DNA from: Pontederia crassipes
Lineage: Eukaryota > Streptophyta > Magnoliopsida > Commelinales > Pontederiaceae
Direction: 5' to 3'
DNA length: 64,000 nucleotides
NCBI GenBank assembly: GCA_030549335.1
Contig: JAUKPH010000018.1
Coordinates: forward strand, 3,038,001 to 3,102,000
Each line of letters begins with the position of its first letter. Position 1 is the stretch's first letter. This document shows positions 11,553-22,933 of the stretch, in pieces. The position numbers and the translations under genes are program-made. The notes below the pieces were generated by a model. The model ran no database searches and was not told the DNA's origin. It saw only the letters and a list, made by a program, of their open reading frames with translations.

Positions 11553-12143
11553 AACTCCCCCAAGCTTAGCCTTTTGCTTGTCCTCAAGCAAAACATTCAG
11601 AAATTAAGGACAAACTTGAATTAACAGTCCACAAATGAATTAAAAATCAGCTGAATTAAGTCCAATGAGTTTCCCACTTTGCCAACACTCCATCACATTC
11701 TTTCCAATTCCCAAATTCTAGCTGAGGAGTCACAAAGGTTAAAGCAAATTTAAACCATGAAAGAAGTACTAACATTAACTGATTTGGATTTCAAGGATTG
11801 TCAACTTTACTAAAAAGTTTGAACTATCAATCTCTTCATGAACAGATTTTTCACTGTTTAAACAGGTTTAACACCTGACTTTTATTCATGAAATGCAAGT
11901 AAACAGGTCAAGACCTAATTTTTATTCATGTTGGTCACAGGATAAAAATCCTAATTTTATTCAGAAGAGGTTCTTTTTTGGAATTTCACTCTCGTTATTT
12001 ATGCATGCATGCAATGCAAAATGCAACTTTTCACTTTTCCTTTTTCCATTTTTCTTTTTCTATTTTGTTCATGAAGTAGCAATGGTTCAAACTCAAGTAT
12101 AGTTTAGACCCTTAAATGCAAATAGTCAAGGTTTCCTATTTAA
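11553..12143 (-). other. Athila polypurine tract and non-coding 3' region (remnant)
   Basis: Read on the minus strand, AAGCTTGGGGGAGTT abuts the LTR start TGATCAC. This is a polypurine tract of the Athila type. The remaining bases match 32266-32824 of the larger Athila element, including the CAAGCAAAAC and TTTATTCATG blocks. No coding sequence is present. The match ends exactly where Gypsy-1 RT resumes. Confidence 0.85.
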
Positions 12144-13205
12144 CAACAAGGTCACGGTGAAGAACAAGTACCCCCTTCCTCGCATTGATGATTTGTTTGA
12201 CCAACTCTCCCATGCCAAAGTGTTCTCCAAGATTGATCTGCGGAGGGGGTACCACCAACTCAGAGTAGTAGAAGAGGATATCCTGAAGATGACTTCCAGA
12301 TCACAGTATGGACATTACGAATTTCTGGTTATGCCGTTTGGACTAACTAATGCTCCAGCAGCATTCATGGACCTTATGAACCGGATGTTCAACGAACACC
12401 TTGACAAGTTCGTGATCATCTTTGTCGATGATATTCTCATCTACTCATCAAGTGTGGAACAACACAAGGAGTACCTGAGAATTGTTTTGGAAACTTTGCG
12501 AGAGAAGAAAATGTAGGCAAAGTTTTCCACATGTGAATTTTGGATGGACCAGATGATGTTCTTTGGTCACATTGTCTCAAAGGATGGAATTTCAGTGGAC
12601 CCGGCCAAGGTCGAAGTAGTGTCAAACTGGACACAGCCGAAGAATGTCTCAGAGATCAGAAGCTTTCTCGGCTTGGCAGAATATTACAGAAGATTCATTA
12701 AAGATTTCTCCAAATTAGCTCTACCGTTGACCAAGCTCAAGAGGAAAGGAGAAAAATTTATTTGGTCCCCAAAGTGTGAAGAAAGCTTCTAGAAATTGAA
12801 GAAGCGATTGACTTCCGCATCTATACTCACATTACCATTAGGCAGTGGTGGGTATGTGATTTACAGTGATGCCAGCGGTACAGGACTGGGATGTGTCTTG
12901 ATGCAGCACGGAAAGATGGTAGCCTATGCATCAAGATAACTGAAGAAACATGAGGTCAATTACCCTACTCATGACCTCGAGCTAGTAGCTGTGGTCTTTG
13001 CTCTCAAGCTTTGGGGACACTTTGTACGGAGAATAGTTTGTGGTGTACACAAATCATAAGAGTTTAAAGTACGTGTTCACACATAGACATCTGAATATGC
13101 GCTAGAGACGATAGATAGAGTTCCTGAAGGACTACGAGTTTGCCATAAATTATCATCCTGATAAGGCAAACTCGGTAGCGGACGCTCTCAGTCGAAAGTG
13201 GGAAG
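12144..13205 (+). pseudogene. Gypsy-1 RT (C-terminal two thirds) and RNase H
   Basis: The frame resumes at [19 protein letters not shown] and keeps the main RT motifs: [31 protein letters not shown] and [11 protein letters not shown] (about 12421-12453, the VDD catalytic pair). A TAG at 12514-12516 interrupts the thumb. The frame then continues with FFGHIVSKDGISVDP and IRSFLGLAEYYRRFIKDFS. The RNase H part has IYSDASGTGLGCVLMQ, YASR followed by TAA, and [19 protein letters not shown]. At the end is FAINYHPDKANSVADALSRK. Stops at about 12790, 12937 and 13050-13110 plus drift make it inactive. The first third of RT (the block with the RCIDYRELN-type motif) is missing at the Athila junction. Confidence 0.9.
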
Positions 13206-14350
13206 GCTCAGTGGCTTTCATGCATCTCCGACAGTATGAAATGATGGAGGAACTCTTCGAATGGACTTCGCAAGTAACACCTAATGGTTCGCTCATGATG
13301 ATGCAGCAGATCGAGCCAGACCTTATCGAAAGGATCATTGCGGCGCAAGTCGAAGATGATGACTATCAGTCCATGATGATCAAGACAAGTCTGGAATTAA
13401 AATATTTCAGCGTTTCATCAGATGGTGGCATTCGGTACCACAATCGGTTATGGGTACCAAATAATTCAGCACTGCGGTGAGAAGTCTTGGACGAATGCCA
13501 CAAGTCGAAGTTCGTGATCCATCCTGGAAGTACGAATATGTACAAGGATATGCAGAGAAGTTTCTGGTGACTGGATATGAGGAAGGAAATCGCGGAGTAT
13601 GTCTTCAGATGTATAGTCTGCCAGCAAGTGAAGGTGGAGCACCAAAAGCCTCAAGGCACACATAAGAACCTCGGGATACCATAGTGGAAATGGGAGAAGA
13701 TAGCCATGGACTTCATCACAGGCCTCCCACGAACCCAAAAGGGACACGATGCTATCTGGAAAGTGGATCGACTCATCAAATCGGCCCACTTCTTATCCAT
13801 CAAGGTAAAGCAGTCGCTTGAAAGTTTAATGGACCTGTATGTACAGGACATCATCAGACTCCATGGAATACCATCAGTCATCGGTCCGATCGAGATACCA
13901 AGTTCATCGTAGGGTTTTGAAAAGGTCTCCAAAATGCTTTCGGAACAAGTCTATGATGTAGTACAACATTCCACCCATAGACGGATGGCCAATCAGAAAG
14001 GACAATTCAGACCCTTGAAGATATGCTTCGGGCATGTGCCTTGGACTGGCATGGTAATTGGGACAATCACCTTCCTCTAATCGAATTCTCTTACGACAAC
14101 AGTTATCATGCAATCATAGAGATGTCCCCATTCGAAGCTCTATATGGCTCGCTCCCGGGCATGCTGGGGAGAAGTGGATGAAAGGAAGTTATTGAGCACC
14201 GAACTCCGCAAGCAGACATAGGAATATACTTACCGGATCGAATTGATAAAGAAAAGAATGAAGTCTGCTCAAGACCGGCAGAAGGCCTATGCCGACAAGA
14301 AAAGATGAGAGCACACGATCAAGGCCGGTGAACAAGTCTTACTCAAAGTC
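13206..14350 (+). pseudogene. Gypsy-1 integrase, broken
   Basis: Fragments in several frames give the plant gypsy integrase in order. A degraded zinc-binding region has CIVCQQVKVEHQKP (about 13612-13655). The core has KIAMDFITGLPRTQKGHDAIW (first Asp, about 13695-13760), VDRLIKSAHFL and LHGIPSVI, then the [22 protein letters not shown] block with the catalytic Glu (about 13980-14050). It ends in [20 protein letters not shown]. Stops and frameshifts fall at about 13672, 13912 and 13920-13980, and the second catalytic Asp region (around 13890) is scrambled. Integrase would insert element DNA into chromatin; this copy cannot. Confidence 0.85.
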
Positions 14351-14749
14351 TCACCAATCAAAGGCGTAATGAGATTTAGCAAGAAAGGGAAGTTGAGCCC
14401 AAGGTATGTGGGTCCCTTTGAAATTTTAGATATGGTTGGTGATTTGGCATGCAGGTTGGCGTTACCCCCAGCGTACGCCAAAGTGCACAACATATTCCAC
14501 GTCTCGTTGCTCCGAAAATACAAGCACGACTATGCTAACGTAATCCAAATTGAGGAGCTAAACCTCAAGGAGGATTTAACATACGAGGAGCAACCCACAG
14601 AGGTACTAGAGTATCAGGAAGTCCAAAAAGGAAAGAAAATAGTGACATTGGTCAAGGTAGCATGGAAACATCACCAGGGTAAAGAAGCGACATGGGAAAT
14701 AGAGTCAGAGATGCGTAAAAAATTTCCCAGACTATTCGGCAAGCCCTAA
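14351..14749 (+). pseudogene. Gypsy-1 integrase tail with chromodomain-like C-terminus
   Basis: A 126-codon open frame starts [14 protein letters not shown], continues [13 protein letters not shown], then [15 protein letters not shown], and ends [30 protein letters not shown]. The last 50 residues have the aromatic/WXXH...ATWE layout of chromoviral chromodomains, which steer integration towards particular chromatin marks. This supports the Tekay/Del clade. Stop at 14747-14749. It is the best preserved part of the element's pol. Confidence 0.85.
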
Positions 14750-14780
14750 TCTTGATTCAAATTCGAAGACGAATTTCCTT

Positions 14781-14795
14781 TTAAGGGGGTAGTGA
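14781..14795 (+). other. Gypsy-1 polypurine tract
   Basis: The purine-rich run AAGGGGGTAGTGA ends directly at the TGTAACATC start of the 3' LTR. The preceding text GAAGACGAATTTCC is also typical of the tail of plant chromoviruses. Confidence 0.85.
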
Positions 14796-17097
14796 TGTAA
14801 CATCTGGCTTTTTCATCCTTTAAAATTCAAAAGTGGAATAAAAAAATAGAATGAGAGAATCGGTCTCATGACCAATTCTCTCTCCCTCACCCCCACTCCC
14901 CCCACGACTCTCTCTCAAGAGAGAGTGCAGCAGAAGGTATAAGGAGGGGACTCTCTCTCCCGCACCTATCCACTTTCCTCACAGCCGCCTCCCTCTCCCT
15001 TCGTCTTCCTCTCCTCCGGCGATCGGCGAACGACGAGCACAGACGATGCACGTAGGATGATCCAACGCACCGTGGCCCCTCCATGAAACGTAGGCGCACA
15101 TTCCTGCTGGCTAGGTTCGACCGGCGATCGAGTAGATCGACGACAGCAACTTCAGCGATCGGAAAGCGATAGAATAGAGGTACCGCAGACATAAAATCCC
15201 TAGACGATAAAATGTAGATCAATTGTTGCACATTTCGATTCCATTATGACATAGAGACCTGTAAAAACATTTTTTGTATTGTATGTATCGAGATCGGACG
15301 GCCGGAGGTCGGTCGGAAATGAAGACGACGGTCGGCGCTCTGTTTTGCTCTTAAAATCGGTCGACCGATTCCTAGCAAAGGTCGATCGATCTGCACAGAT
15401 CAAGTACGATCGTAAGATTGGTCGACCGATTCGACATAATCGATCGACCGATCTGGCAGAAGCCGCTGAGGCTATTCGCGCAAGGTCGATCGACCGATTC
15501 TAGAGGAACGGTCGACCGATCCCGCGATAGAGACCGGCCAACCGATTCACGGTGAACACTCAACCGGCTCGGCACGAAGAAATAATTGGCCAAGTATATA
15601 GTCGGTCGATCGGTCCACCTGGAGCGATCGACCGATCCAACTATAGCAGTCGATCGGTCCAATAGGAATCGGTCGACCGGTCTAGAGAAGAAGAATTATG
15701 GATTCTGAAACAAAAGATGAAAATACCCTTGTGTCCCAATCACCCTTACTTGGCCCAAACCTCGACTGGCCCACCTGAGGCCACGTCCAATACAACAACG
15801 CAAGTAACGAACTTTTCGTCCGCAAAAAGGGGATCTTACTTTACCCCTTCTCTGAATAATGATTCTAAACTCCACATATGTTAAAGAACATAAGTAAAGT
15901 AAAGATGAAATAACGGGATAGTTATGTATCGCCCATGGTACATAACAGAGATCAAGGTATGGTATAGTGAGGGACAGGTAGCCATACTGAGGAGATAGTG
16001 CATCTACTGATATTTAACTACCACTGCTCCTACACCACAGGCCCTATCTCACATGTGCTCCGAATATGGGTGATGTATTGACGCACTCTTCCCCCACGGG
16101 GGCAACATATGGGTTATAATGTATAGTGCTAGAGGGACAGGTAGCTCAGCTGAGGAGATAGTAAACCTACAGGTCCGCAATGACCACTGTTCCTGGGGTG
16201 CAGGTCTTCTCCCACCTGTATTCCGAAAAGGTATGTCTTAGCATACACCTTCCCTTTCATGGGCATCCTGACAACATATGGTATAGAGGAACCTCTAACT
16301 TCCCACTTACTTAAGTCGAGCTCGCATAGGATAACGAACTTCAAGGACCCCATAGTAATATAAAGGATGTAATACCACACAGAGCATAATAAAGTAAGGT
16401 AATGTATAATAGAGCAAGGTACAAGACAGGGTAAGGTATAGCAAGGTATGGTACAGTACAAGGTATTGTTAAAGTAAAGAATAAAAGTATAGATATGAAT
16501 ATGTATGGTTCATAGCCTAAAGAGATCAAGGTATGGAAACCAGTGATTAAAGTAAATGTTCAATTGATTCCCTTTTAACAGTATTGACCTTAATCAGATT
16601 ATCATTTTATCATCTATGTATCTATGTGTACTAGGTGTTAGCTCACGGGCATTCCATGCCCCTGTATTGGATTTTTGTAAGTGAGAACCCTGCCTAGGAA
16701 GGAGGTGGATGATGCAGAGCTCTAAGATAGCAGCACATGACTTACAAGAACCCACAAGCTTTCCGCCCTTTTTATTTCTGCATTTGAATTATCAAACTTT
16801 GTATTCAAAAGATATTGAATTTCCTCTTTTAACCTTGCAGATGTGAATATTTGCTTGAACTATTTGAATCATCTGGATTTCCCTTTTTCTTGAACAGTTT
16901 CACTAAATATGGCATCCTTTGAATTTCCAATGATATTTTTCCGCAAACCCCTTTCATTCATTTGTTTCTCTATTAATTCTATTGCCACGTGTGTCATGTG
17001 TTGACTAGTCAAAGTCAAGAAGTAGTATGCAGTGTAACGCTCCCTTGTTCAATCTGACTGCTAGCGTGGCAGGAGGACTGATTTTGGAGGCATTACA
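14796..17097 (+). repeat. Gypsy-1 3' LTR, complete (2302 bp)
   Basis: It starts TGTAACATCTGG and ends GGCATTACA. A possible TATA box, GGTATAAGGAGG, lies at about 14936-14947. CT-rich and short-repeat stretches follow, then a TCGACC palindrome array at 15349-15690 and an AAGGTA-rich stretch near 16395-16470. The last 1.4 kb matches 1-1788 apart from the extra 328-bp unit there. Confidence 0.9.
15349..15690 (+). repeat. Array of TCGACC/GATCGACC palindromic motifs in LTR
   Basis: About a dozen copies of a degenerate motif around GGTCGACCGATTC or GATCGACCGATC occur every 20-40 bases. Examples start near 15358, 15380, 15418, 15437, 15483, 15509, 15602, 15623, 15648 and 15667. The motif core TCGA or GGTCGACC is its own reverse complement. 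The array is also seen at positions 5-60 in the 5' LTR. If the TATA-like box at 14936 is real, the array lies in the transcribed leader. Confidence 0.85.
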
Positions 17098-17435
17098 ATA
17101 AAAGTTTTAAATATCATAATATATATATGTTTAACTATGATTAAGTTAGGTTAATAAGATGTTAAACACTGATTTTTAATCAAAAAAATGATTGGACAAT
17201 CATATGAGTCACGAGGATGTAAAGAAGTAGTCGACTTACCAGCTGTCTGTCTTGGTCAATTTTTTGAACAGACATATGACCTCAGAAAAATTCAAAAATA
17301 TTGTAAGCTACATGTATTTATCCTTTAATGCCCAAAAGTATTATCAGGGGTCAAACCCTGGCAAAATGGCCCAAAAATTTTTGAAAAGGTAAAATAATGT
17401 AGTTACAAATGAAAGGGAAGGAATCTAGTAAATAT
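17098..17435. other. Non-coding spacer between Gypsy-1 and CACTA-1
   Basis: 338 bp of AT-rich sequence with no open frame of note. It ends with the TAT target duplication (17433-17435) of CACTA-1. The text around 17340-17390 (GGTCAAACCCTGGC, GGCCCAAAAATTT) could be part of an old LTR, but I cannot show the other half. Confidence 0.5.
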
Positions 17436-17455
17436 CACTACAAGAAAACTGGTGA

Positions 17456-19335
17456 TTAGCGATGCAAAATAGCATCCCAACTTCCAGTGACGCTACATCG
17501 ACGCCACGAGCATCGTTATAGCCCCTCAGTTGATTCCCAAGCGAGAGACGCTACTTGCCTCTCAATAGCGTCACAATAGCATTATAGTAGTGTTACGTCA
17601 AATAGACGCTAAAGGAAGCGCCATAAAGACGCCACTTTGCCGCTATTATTGCGCGCGGTAGAGCGAGAATGTGCGGTAGAACATAGCGTTGTTGTAGCGT
17701 CGACCACACTCAACGCGAATATAGCGTCTCAGTATTCGAGACGCTATGTCAACACTATCTTGGAACCGATATGGACATCGCATATTTGCGCGAGTATAGC
17801 GTCGAGAGGTGCGACGCTACGTGGCGTCACTGAAGATTCAACGCTATGTAGACGCCAATGTAAAGACATATTATATTGTTGTCTACACATGTAACACATA
17901 CAATACTTAATTGTCGTTATTTTAACACTTACTTGACATCTCATAACTATATATGTTTGAGGAACATATATGTTAAATAAGAAATAGATAACTATATGTA
18001 CGCTATCTATATTTATATAGCTATATGTTATATATTTTGACGCAACCCCATATATGTTAATACATATTATCTATACTATACTTTAATGAATAAATAAATT
18101 AAATATTATATATGTACTTTCAACATATATATGTATTCCTACATAATTACTTATATATGCCTACATCATAGGAGTGTTCCTAAATATATAATTTGTTACC
18201 TATATTATATATGTTACTCATCCATACAATATATATCATATCTTAATTATACATATATTATTTTTATATTCTTAATCATGAAATTATGATGGTTGAATTA
18301 AGAGACAAGATTGGTTACAAATTATGCCATTTTAGCGCCGAAGTGGAGGCTCAATAGCGTCTACGTAGCGCCACACTAGAGTTGCAACTATGGTCGACGC
18401 TATAGAGACACTATTGGCGTCTCTCTAGCATCTCCTTATTGAGATGCTAACATGTATGAGACGCCAAGTCGACGCTAGTGTGTCGCTAACAATGTGTTAG
18501 CGACTCATTAGCGTCTCTATAGCACCGCAGTAGATGATTTTTTTATTACACTCACTTAATCGGGCACATATAGACATATAAATACATGTATATACTTATA
18601 CTTATATATAATAAGTACACATATACATATTATTATCACTTAATCTCACACGTATAAACATATACATATATATACTTATAATACGTATACATATACACGT
18701 TATTATCACTTAATCTTGCACATATATAGACATATACATATACGTATATACTTATAATACATATAGATATACACATTGTTGTGACTTAATCTCTCACACG
18801 TAGACATATACATACACATGTATTAGATATAATATATACACATATACATATAGACTTATAACTTTATATACATATACATGAATAATAATATATGCATTCC
18901 ATAATTTTTAGATTGTAGGAAGGGAACAAAATGACTGGAACGGGGCACAATGTGATGAGACGCCTATCTTGGTAAAGAAAATTACATACATAAAATAGAA
19001 AATTAGAATATAGAAAACCTATTAGCGTCGCCATGGCGTCTCCATGTTGAGACGCTACTACGACGCTATTGTGTTGCTAGTATATCTTAGCGACGTATTA
19101 ACTTCTCTATAGCGCCGCATTAGCCAACTTTTTATTACCCTCACTTAATCGGGCGACATATAAATACACATCTATAACTCATGCACATATACATATTATT
19201 ATCACTTAATCTCACACATATAATCTTAAATTAGGAAGAAAATTTGATATAGCGTCCCTACAACCTCGAAATAGCATCTCAATTATGGCGCCCCCGTAGC
19301 GTCTAAGTAGCATCGCTTCTAGGTGAGATGCTAAA
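17456..19335 (+). repeat. CACTA-1 left subterminal repeat region
   Basis: Dense copies of TAGCGTC, GACGCTA and variants (AGCATC, AGCGCC) occur in both orientations in four clusters: about 17456-17870, 18330-18530, 19020-19120 and 19240-19335. Between them are AT-rich blocks dominated by ATATACATAT-type repeats (17880-18320, 18540-19010, 19125-19240). In En/Spm such motifs bind the TNPA protein; that role is inferred here. Almost 1.9 kb is long for a subterminal region. Confidence 0.85.
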
Positions 19336-19378
19336 TATTTAACTTAAATCTCTAACCCCTCTTCTGCATTTTCACTTT

Positions 19379-19970
19379 TTACTGTTACGATCGCTCGCCG
19401 ATTTTCACCACGACTGATGACGCCCGATGGTCGATGCCCTCTGTTCCGACGCTCGATGGTCGATACCCCCTGTTCCGATGTCTGACACCCGAACCCGCCC
19501 TCGTCAAACTCGCCATCATCGAACTCGCTCGACCCCGCTGCTCCGACGGTCAAACTCGCCCACGTCAAACTCACCCAACCCCGTAGCTCCGATGATGGAC
19601 GTCCGCTGCTCTAATGGTCGAACTCGCTCGCTGCTCCTTTGATTCGCCCTACGTCGTCCTCCTCTGCCCAACCGCCCTCCTCCGCTCTCTGCATCTGCGG
19701 CCCGCCACCCTCCGCCTCCATCCGCCTCCGCCGGCCTCCGCCTCCTCCCCCGCCATCCGCCTCCTCCGCAGCCCGCCCCCTGCCTCCTCCGGGGCCCGCC
19801 ACGGCCCACCACCTCTGCGGCCCATCCTCTGTCTCGCCCTCCGCCGTCTGTGCTCCTCCGTCCGATGCCGGCCATCACCCACAGCCTTCCTCCATCGCTT
19901 ACCCTCCTCCGTTGCCCACCGCCATCCTTCTCCAATTTAGAAGGTGCGAGCCCGCCACCATCCATTATGT
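19379..19970 (+). other. GC-rich leader of CACTA-1 transposase
   Basis: C-rich, low-complexity sequence (CCTCCGCC repeats) in an otherwise AT-rich element. Open frames run through it on both strands, but they encode only Pro/Ser/Arg or Gly/Arg-rich strings and are composition artefacts. En/Spm has a GC-rich untranslated first exon that controls methylation, and CACTA-2 has the same arrangement (44880-45180). 19971-20409 is AT-rich and probably intronic. Confidence 0.6.
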
Positions 19971-20409
19971 AATCCCTAGTTAATTTGCTATTTTTTAATC
20001 TAATGCAAGTTAATTACTAGTTAATTACTTGAAACTAATCTAATTCCTAGTTAATTTGCTATTTTTTAATCTAATACCATGTTAAGTTAATTACTTGAAA
20101 TTAATCTAATTCCTAGTTTATAGATGGTTGAGTTAATCATAACGTTCGGCATTTATGATTGATTTCTGGCTGCATGTTGCTTTGTTCCCCACCTCTCTTA
20201 TAGTAAATGCATGAGCAGAACAAATTTGTTCCACGATTATGAGTTATTAGATTATAGTTTCCCTTAAGATGATTGTACTCAATTTTTTTTCATAATTCTA
20301 GTACCTTTTTTTTATCATGTTCTCATAAAATGATATTACGAGAAAAAAGAGACATCAAAAAATGACAAAAAAATTAAATATTATGGTTGATTCTGAATAC
20401 GACGATCAA

Positions 20410-20580
20410 GTACTTGAAACATGTGATTTTGGACTTCATAACTTCAAAATCACATGTTTTAAGTACAAGAATTTATTGACATATGGCTTAATATTGACAT
20501 ATGGCTTAAGTCCAAAATCACATGTTTTAAGTACAAGAATTTATTGACATATGGCTTAATATTGACATATGGCTTAATGT
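20410..20580 (+). repeat. Hairpin plus 68-bp tandem duplication upstream of transposase
   Basis: Imperfect 22-bp arms at 20410-20431 and 20445-20466 (GTACTTGAAACATGTG against CACATGTTTTAAGTAC) enclose a 13-base loop. The right arm begins a 68-bp unit repeated in tandem (20445-20512 and 20513-20580). Each unit contains ATTGACATATGGCTTA twice. No coding role is apparent. Confidence 0.85.
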
Positions 20581-20595
20581 TGTCCGTTACAGGAA

Positions 20596-22928
20596 TGACA
20601 AAGCCATATCATAGTTGGATTCGTCGTTGGAAGGATAAACATGACGTTATAACAGAAGAATATAAGGATGGTGTTGATGAATTTATTAATGTGGCATATC
20701 AAAATGAAGGTGTTGCTTCTTCATATAGTGAAATCTTATGTCCATGCCGGAAGTGCAAATATTATCAATGGAAAATAAGATATGATGTGCAGAAGGATTT
20801 ATATTAAAATGGTTTTTTACTGACATACACGAATTGGTTCTTTCATGGCGAAGAAAGATGGGCTAAAGAGACAACTAATGTAGATACCAATGTGGGCGAG
20901 TCGAGCAATCCGTATAGGGACATGATACAAAATGCAATGTTAGGAGAAAATGTTGGCAAAATATTGATTGAAGAAGACCCGAATCCTTCGGCTTCTAAAT
21001 TTTATAATCTTCTTGAAGAAGCGGATGAACCTTTATGGGATAGATGTGTGAAGCAAACTACACTTTCTACAATGGCACAACTAATGAACTTGAAATCAAA
21101 ATTTAATATGAGCGAAAGTTTTTTTGACCGGATGCTTGCCATTATTAAGAGTATGCTTCTAGCTTCAGAGAAATTACATGGACAATTTTACAAGTGCAAA
21201 ATATTGATGAGAGATTTAGGGTTGGAATATCAAAAGATTGATGCATGTCACAATCATTGCATGTTGTATTACAGGGAAAACAACTCACTTATGAGTTGTT
21301 CTATTTGTGGTGAGCCCAGATACAAGCCGAGAAAGAACTCCCAAAGTTCGAAAAAATGTGACAAATGCAGTATTTAGATACTTTCTCATTGTTCCAAAAT
21401 TACAATGACTATTTCTTTCTGAAAAAACTGCATCATTTATGAGGTGGCATAGAGAAGGGGCACGTGATGATTAAAATTCCATTACACATCCTTCAGATGA
21501 TGAGGCATGGAAATGATTTGATACACTTCATCCGACTTTTTCTATAGAATCACGAAATGTTAGATTAGGACTTTGCACCGATGGCTTCAACCCATTTAGC
21601 TCATCAAGTACTGCTTATTCATATTGGTCGATTTTTGTGACACTTTATAATTTGCCTTCAAGCATGTGTATGAGACGAGAGAACATATTACTTACATGTA
21701 TGATCTCGGGTCCTCGATCTCCTGGTAAAAGTTTAGATGTTTACTTAAGATCTTTGATTGATGAACTCAATATGTTGTAGGAGGATGGCATGGTTACCTA
21801 TGATAAATCTAAAAAGCAAAATTTCATTACGAGAGCCACATTAATGTGGACCATAAGTGATTTCCAGCATACGGAATGTTGAGTGGTTGGAGCACAAAAG
21901 ATAAACTTGCTCGTCACATATGTGGAAAGAATACAAAATCATTTTGTTTGAAAATTTGTAGGAAAATTTACTGGTTTGATTGTCATAGGATATTTTTGCC
22001 ATCGGAGAATTCGATGCATCGTGATCGAAACTCATTTAAAAATAATACAACTGAGAACACATTGCCTTCAACTAATTTGACGGGAAAAAATTGCTAGAGC
22101 AAGTAAACAAGTTTAATGAAGTCTCATTCGGATTGAAGGCCGGTAGTTACAAGCAAATTGAGTTTGGACGTGAACATAATTGAGAGAAAAGAAGTATTTT
22201 TTTTAGTTATCTTATTGGTCTTCAAACTTGGTACGTCATAACTTGGATGTCATGCATGTGGAGAAGAATGTTTTTGACATCTTCAACACTATTATGGATG
22301 TTAAAGGAAGATCAAAAGATAGCATACAGGTGCACGAAGACATGAAAGTTATATGCAAAAGACTAGGGCTAGATATCATTCATCTTCAAAATGGTAAATG
22401 CAAAAAGGCAAAAGCTACTTATGTCTTGAGCAATGATTAAAGAAAAGTGGTTTTCGAATGGGTCAAGCAATTGAAATTCCTCAACAGATATGTATCAAAT
22501 ATATCTCGTTGTTTTAACCTAGAAAATGGGAGGATACATGGGATGCAGAGTCATGATTGTCATATTTTTATGCAAAGGCTGCTTCCAATTGCCTAAGAAT
22601 TTTTTTTCCAAAGGGCATCTAGGATGTTTTAACAGAGTTATCTATGTTCTTTAAAGAGCTTTGTACATCCATCGTTCGGGAAGAAGACAACTATCGATTA
22701 GAGGCCTTTATTGTGATTATCGTGTGCAAGACTGAGAAGATATTTCCACCTTCATTCTTTGATGTGATGGAGCACTTGATTGCACATCTTCCATATGAAA
22801 CAAAAGTTGCAGGTCTGGTTCAGTATCGATGGATGTATCCTTTCAAAAGTTCCATGTTATATTTAAAAAGGAAGGCGAAGAATAAGGTGAAAATTGACGG
22901 CTTCATATGTGAAGCATATTTCATTGAG
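20596..22928 (+). pseudogene. CACTA-1 TNPD-like transposase (tnp2 family), N-terminal part
   Basis: The frame opens near 20596 (MTKPYHSWIRRWKD ... GVDEFINVAYQNE ... CPCRKCKYY), a transposase-associated zinc domain. The tnp2 family core follows: SASKFYNLLEEADEPLWDRC (about 20986-21045), MAQLMNLKSKFNMS, a CHNHCMLYY...CSICGEPRYK zinc motif (about 21247-21320), then HPSDDEAWK, RLGLCTDGFNPF, AYGMLSGWSTKDKL and VRHNLDVMHVEKNVFDIFNT (about 22229-22290). The DUF4218 region ends at FICEAYFIEEV (about 22901-22935). There are several nonsense codons (for example 20804, 21376, 21463, 21778 and 22438) and frame changes near 22100-22230. The gene is cut by the Athila composite and continues at 41754. Confidence 0.88.
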
Positions 22929-22933
22929 GAGGT

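Larger units (their letters stand above)
4263..12143 (-). mobile_element. Athila-type retrotransposon remnant in Gypsy-1 RT
   Basis: The segment is homologous, in the same orientation, to the minus-strand Athila LTRs at 22934, 29437 and 39260 plus about 590 bp of the adjacent non-coding 3' part of the element. What survives is one LTR (4263-11552, split by a copia), the polypurine tract and 11553-12143. Gag, protease, RT, integrase and the other LTR are gone. The right junction is abrupt: Athila text ends ATTTAAC and Gypsy-1 RT resumes AACAAGGTCACGG. Roughly 95 RT codons are missing across the insertion, so the deletion removed both Athila and host sequence. Confidence 0.88.
1..17097 (+). mobile_element. 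Ty3/gypsy chromovirus, Tekay/Del-type (Gypsy-1), degenerate
   Basis: The order of parts is LTR, iMet primer site, gag, protease, RT, RNase H, integrase, chromodomain-like tail, polypurine tract, LTR. That order with a C-terminal chromodomain is the gypsy chromovirus plan, and the wording of the RT and tail ([39 protein letters not shown]) resembles the plant Tekay/Del clade. The 5' LTR begins outside the window, so the left target duplication cannot be seen; the right flank is ATAAA. The RT is interrupted at 4263-12143 by an Athila remnant that carries a copia element. The frames are full of stops and frameshifts, so the element is dead. Clade assignment is by eye. Confidence 0.9.

Noticed and set aside
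14887..15662. Frames through the Gypsy-1 LTR (RSTDFKSK / DRSTAIVGSVDRS-type peptides)
   Set aside because: They are products of the TCGACC repeat array, which reads open on both strands.
19516..19983. Long Pro- or Gly/Arg-rich open frames on both strands
   Set aside because: The region is C-rich low-complexity leader DNA; overlapping frames on both strands come from lack of AT-rich stop codons, and none has a known domain.
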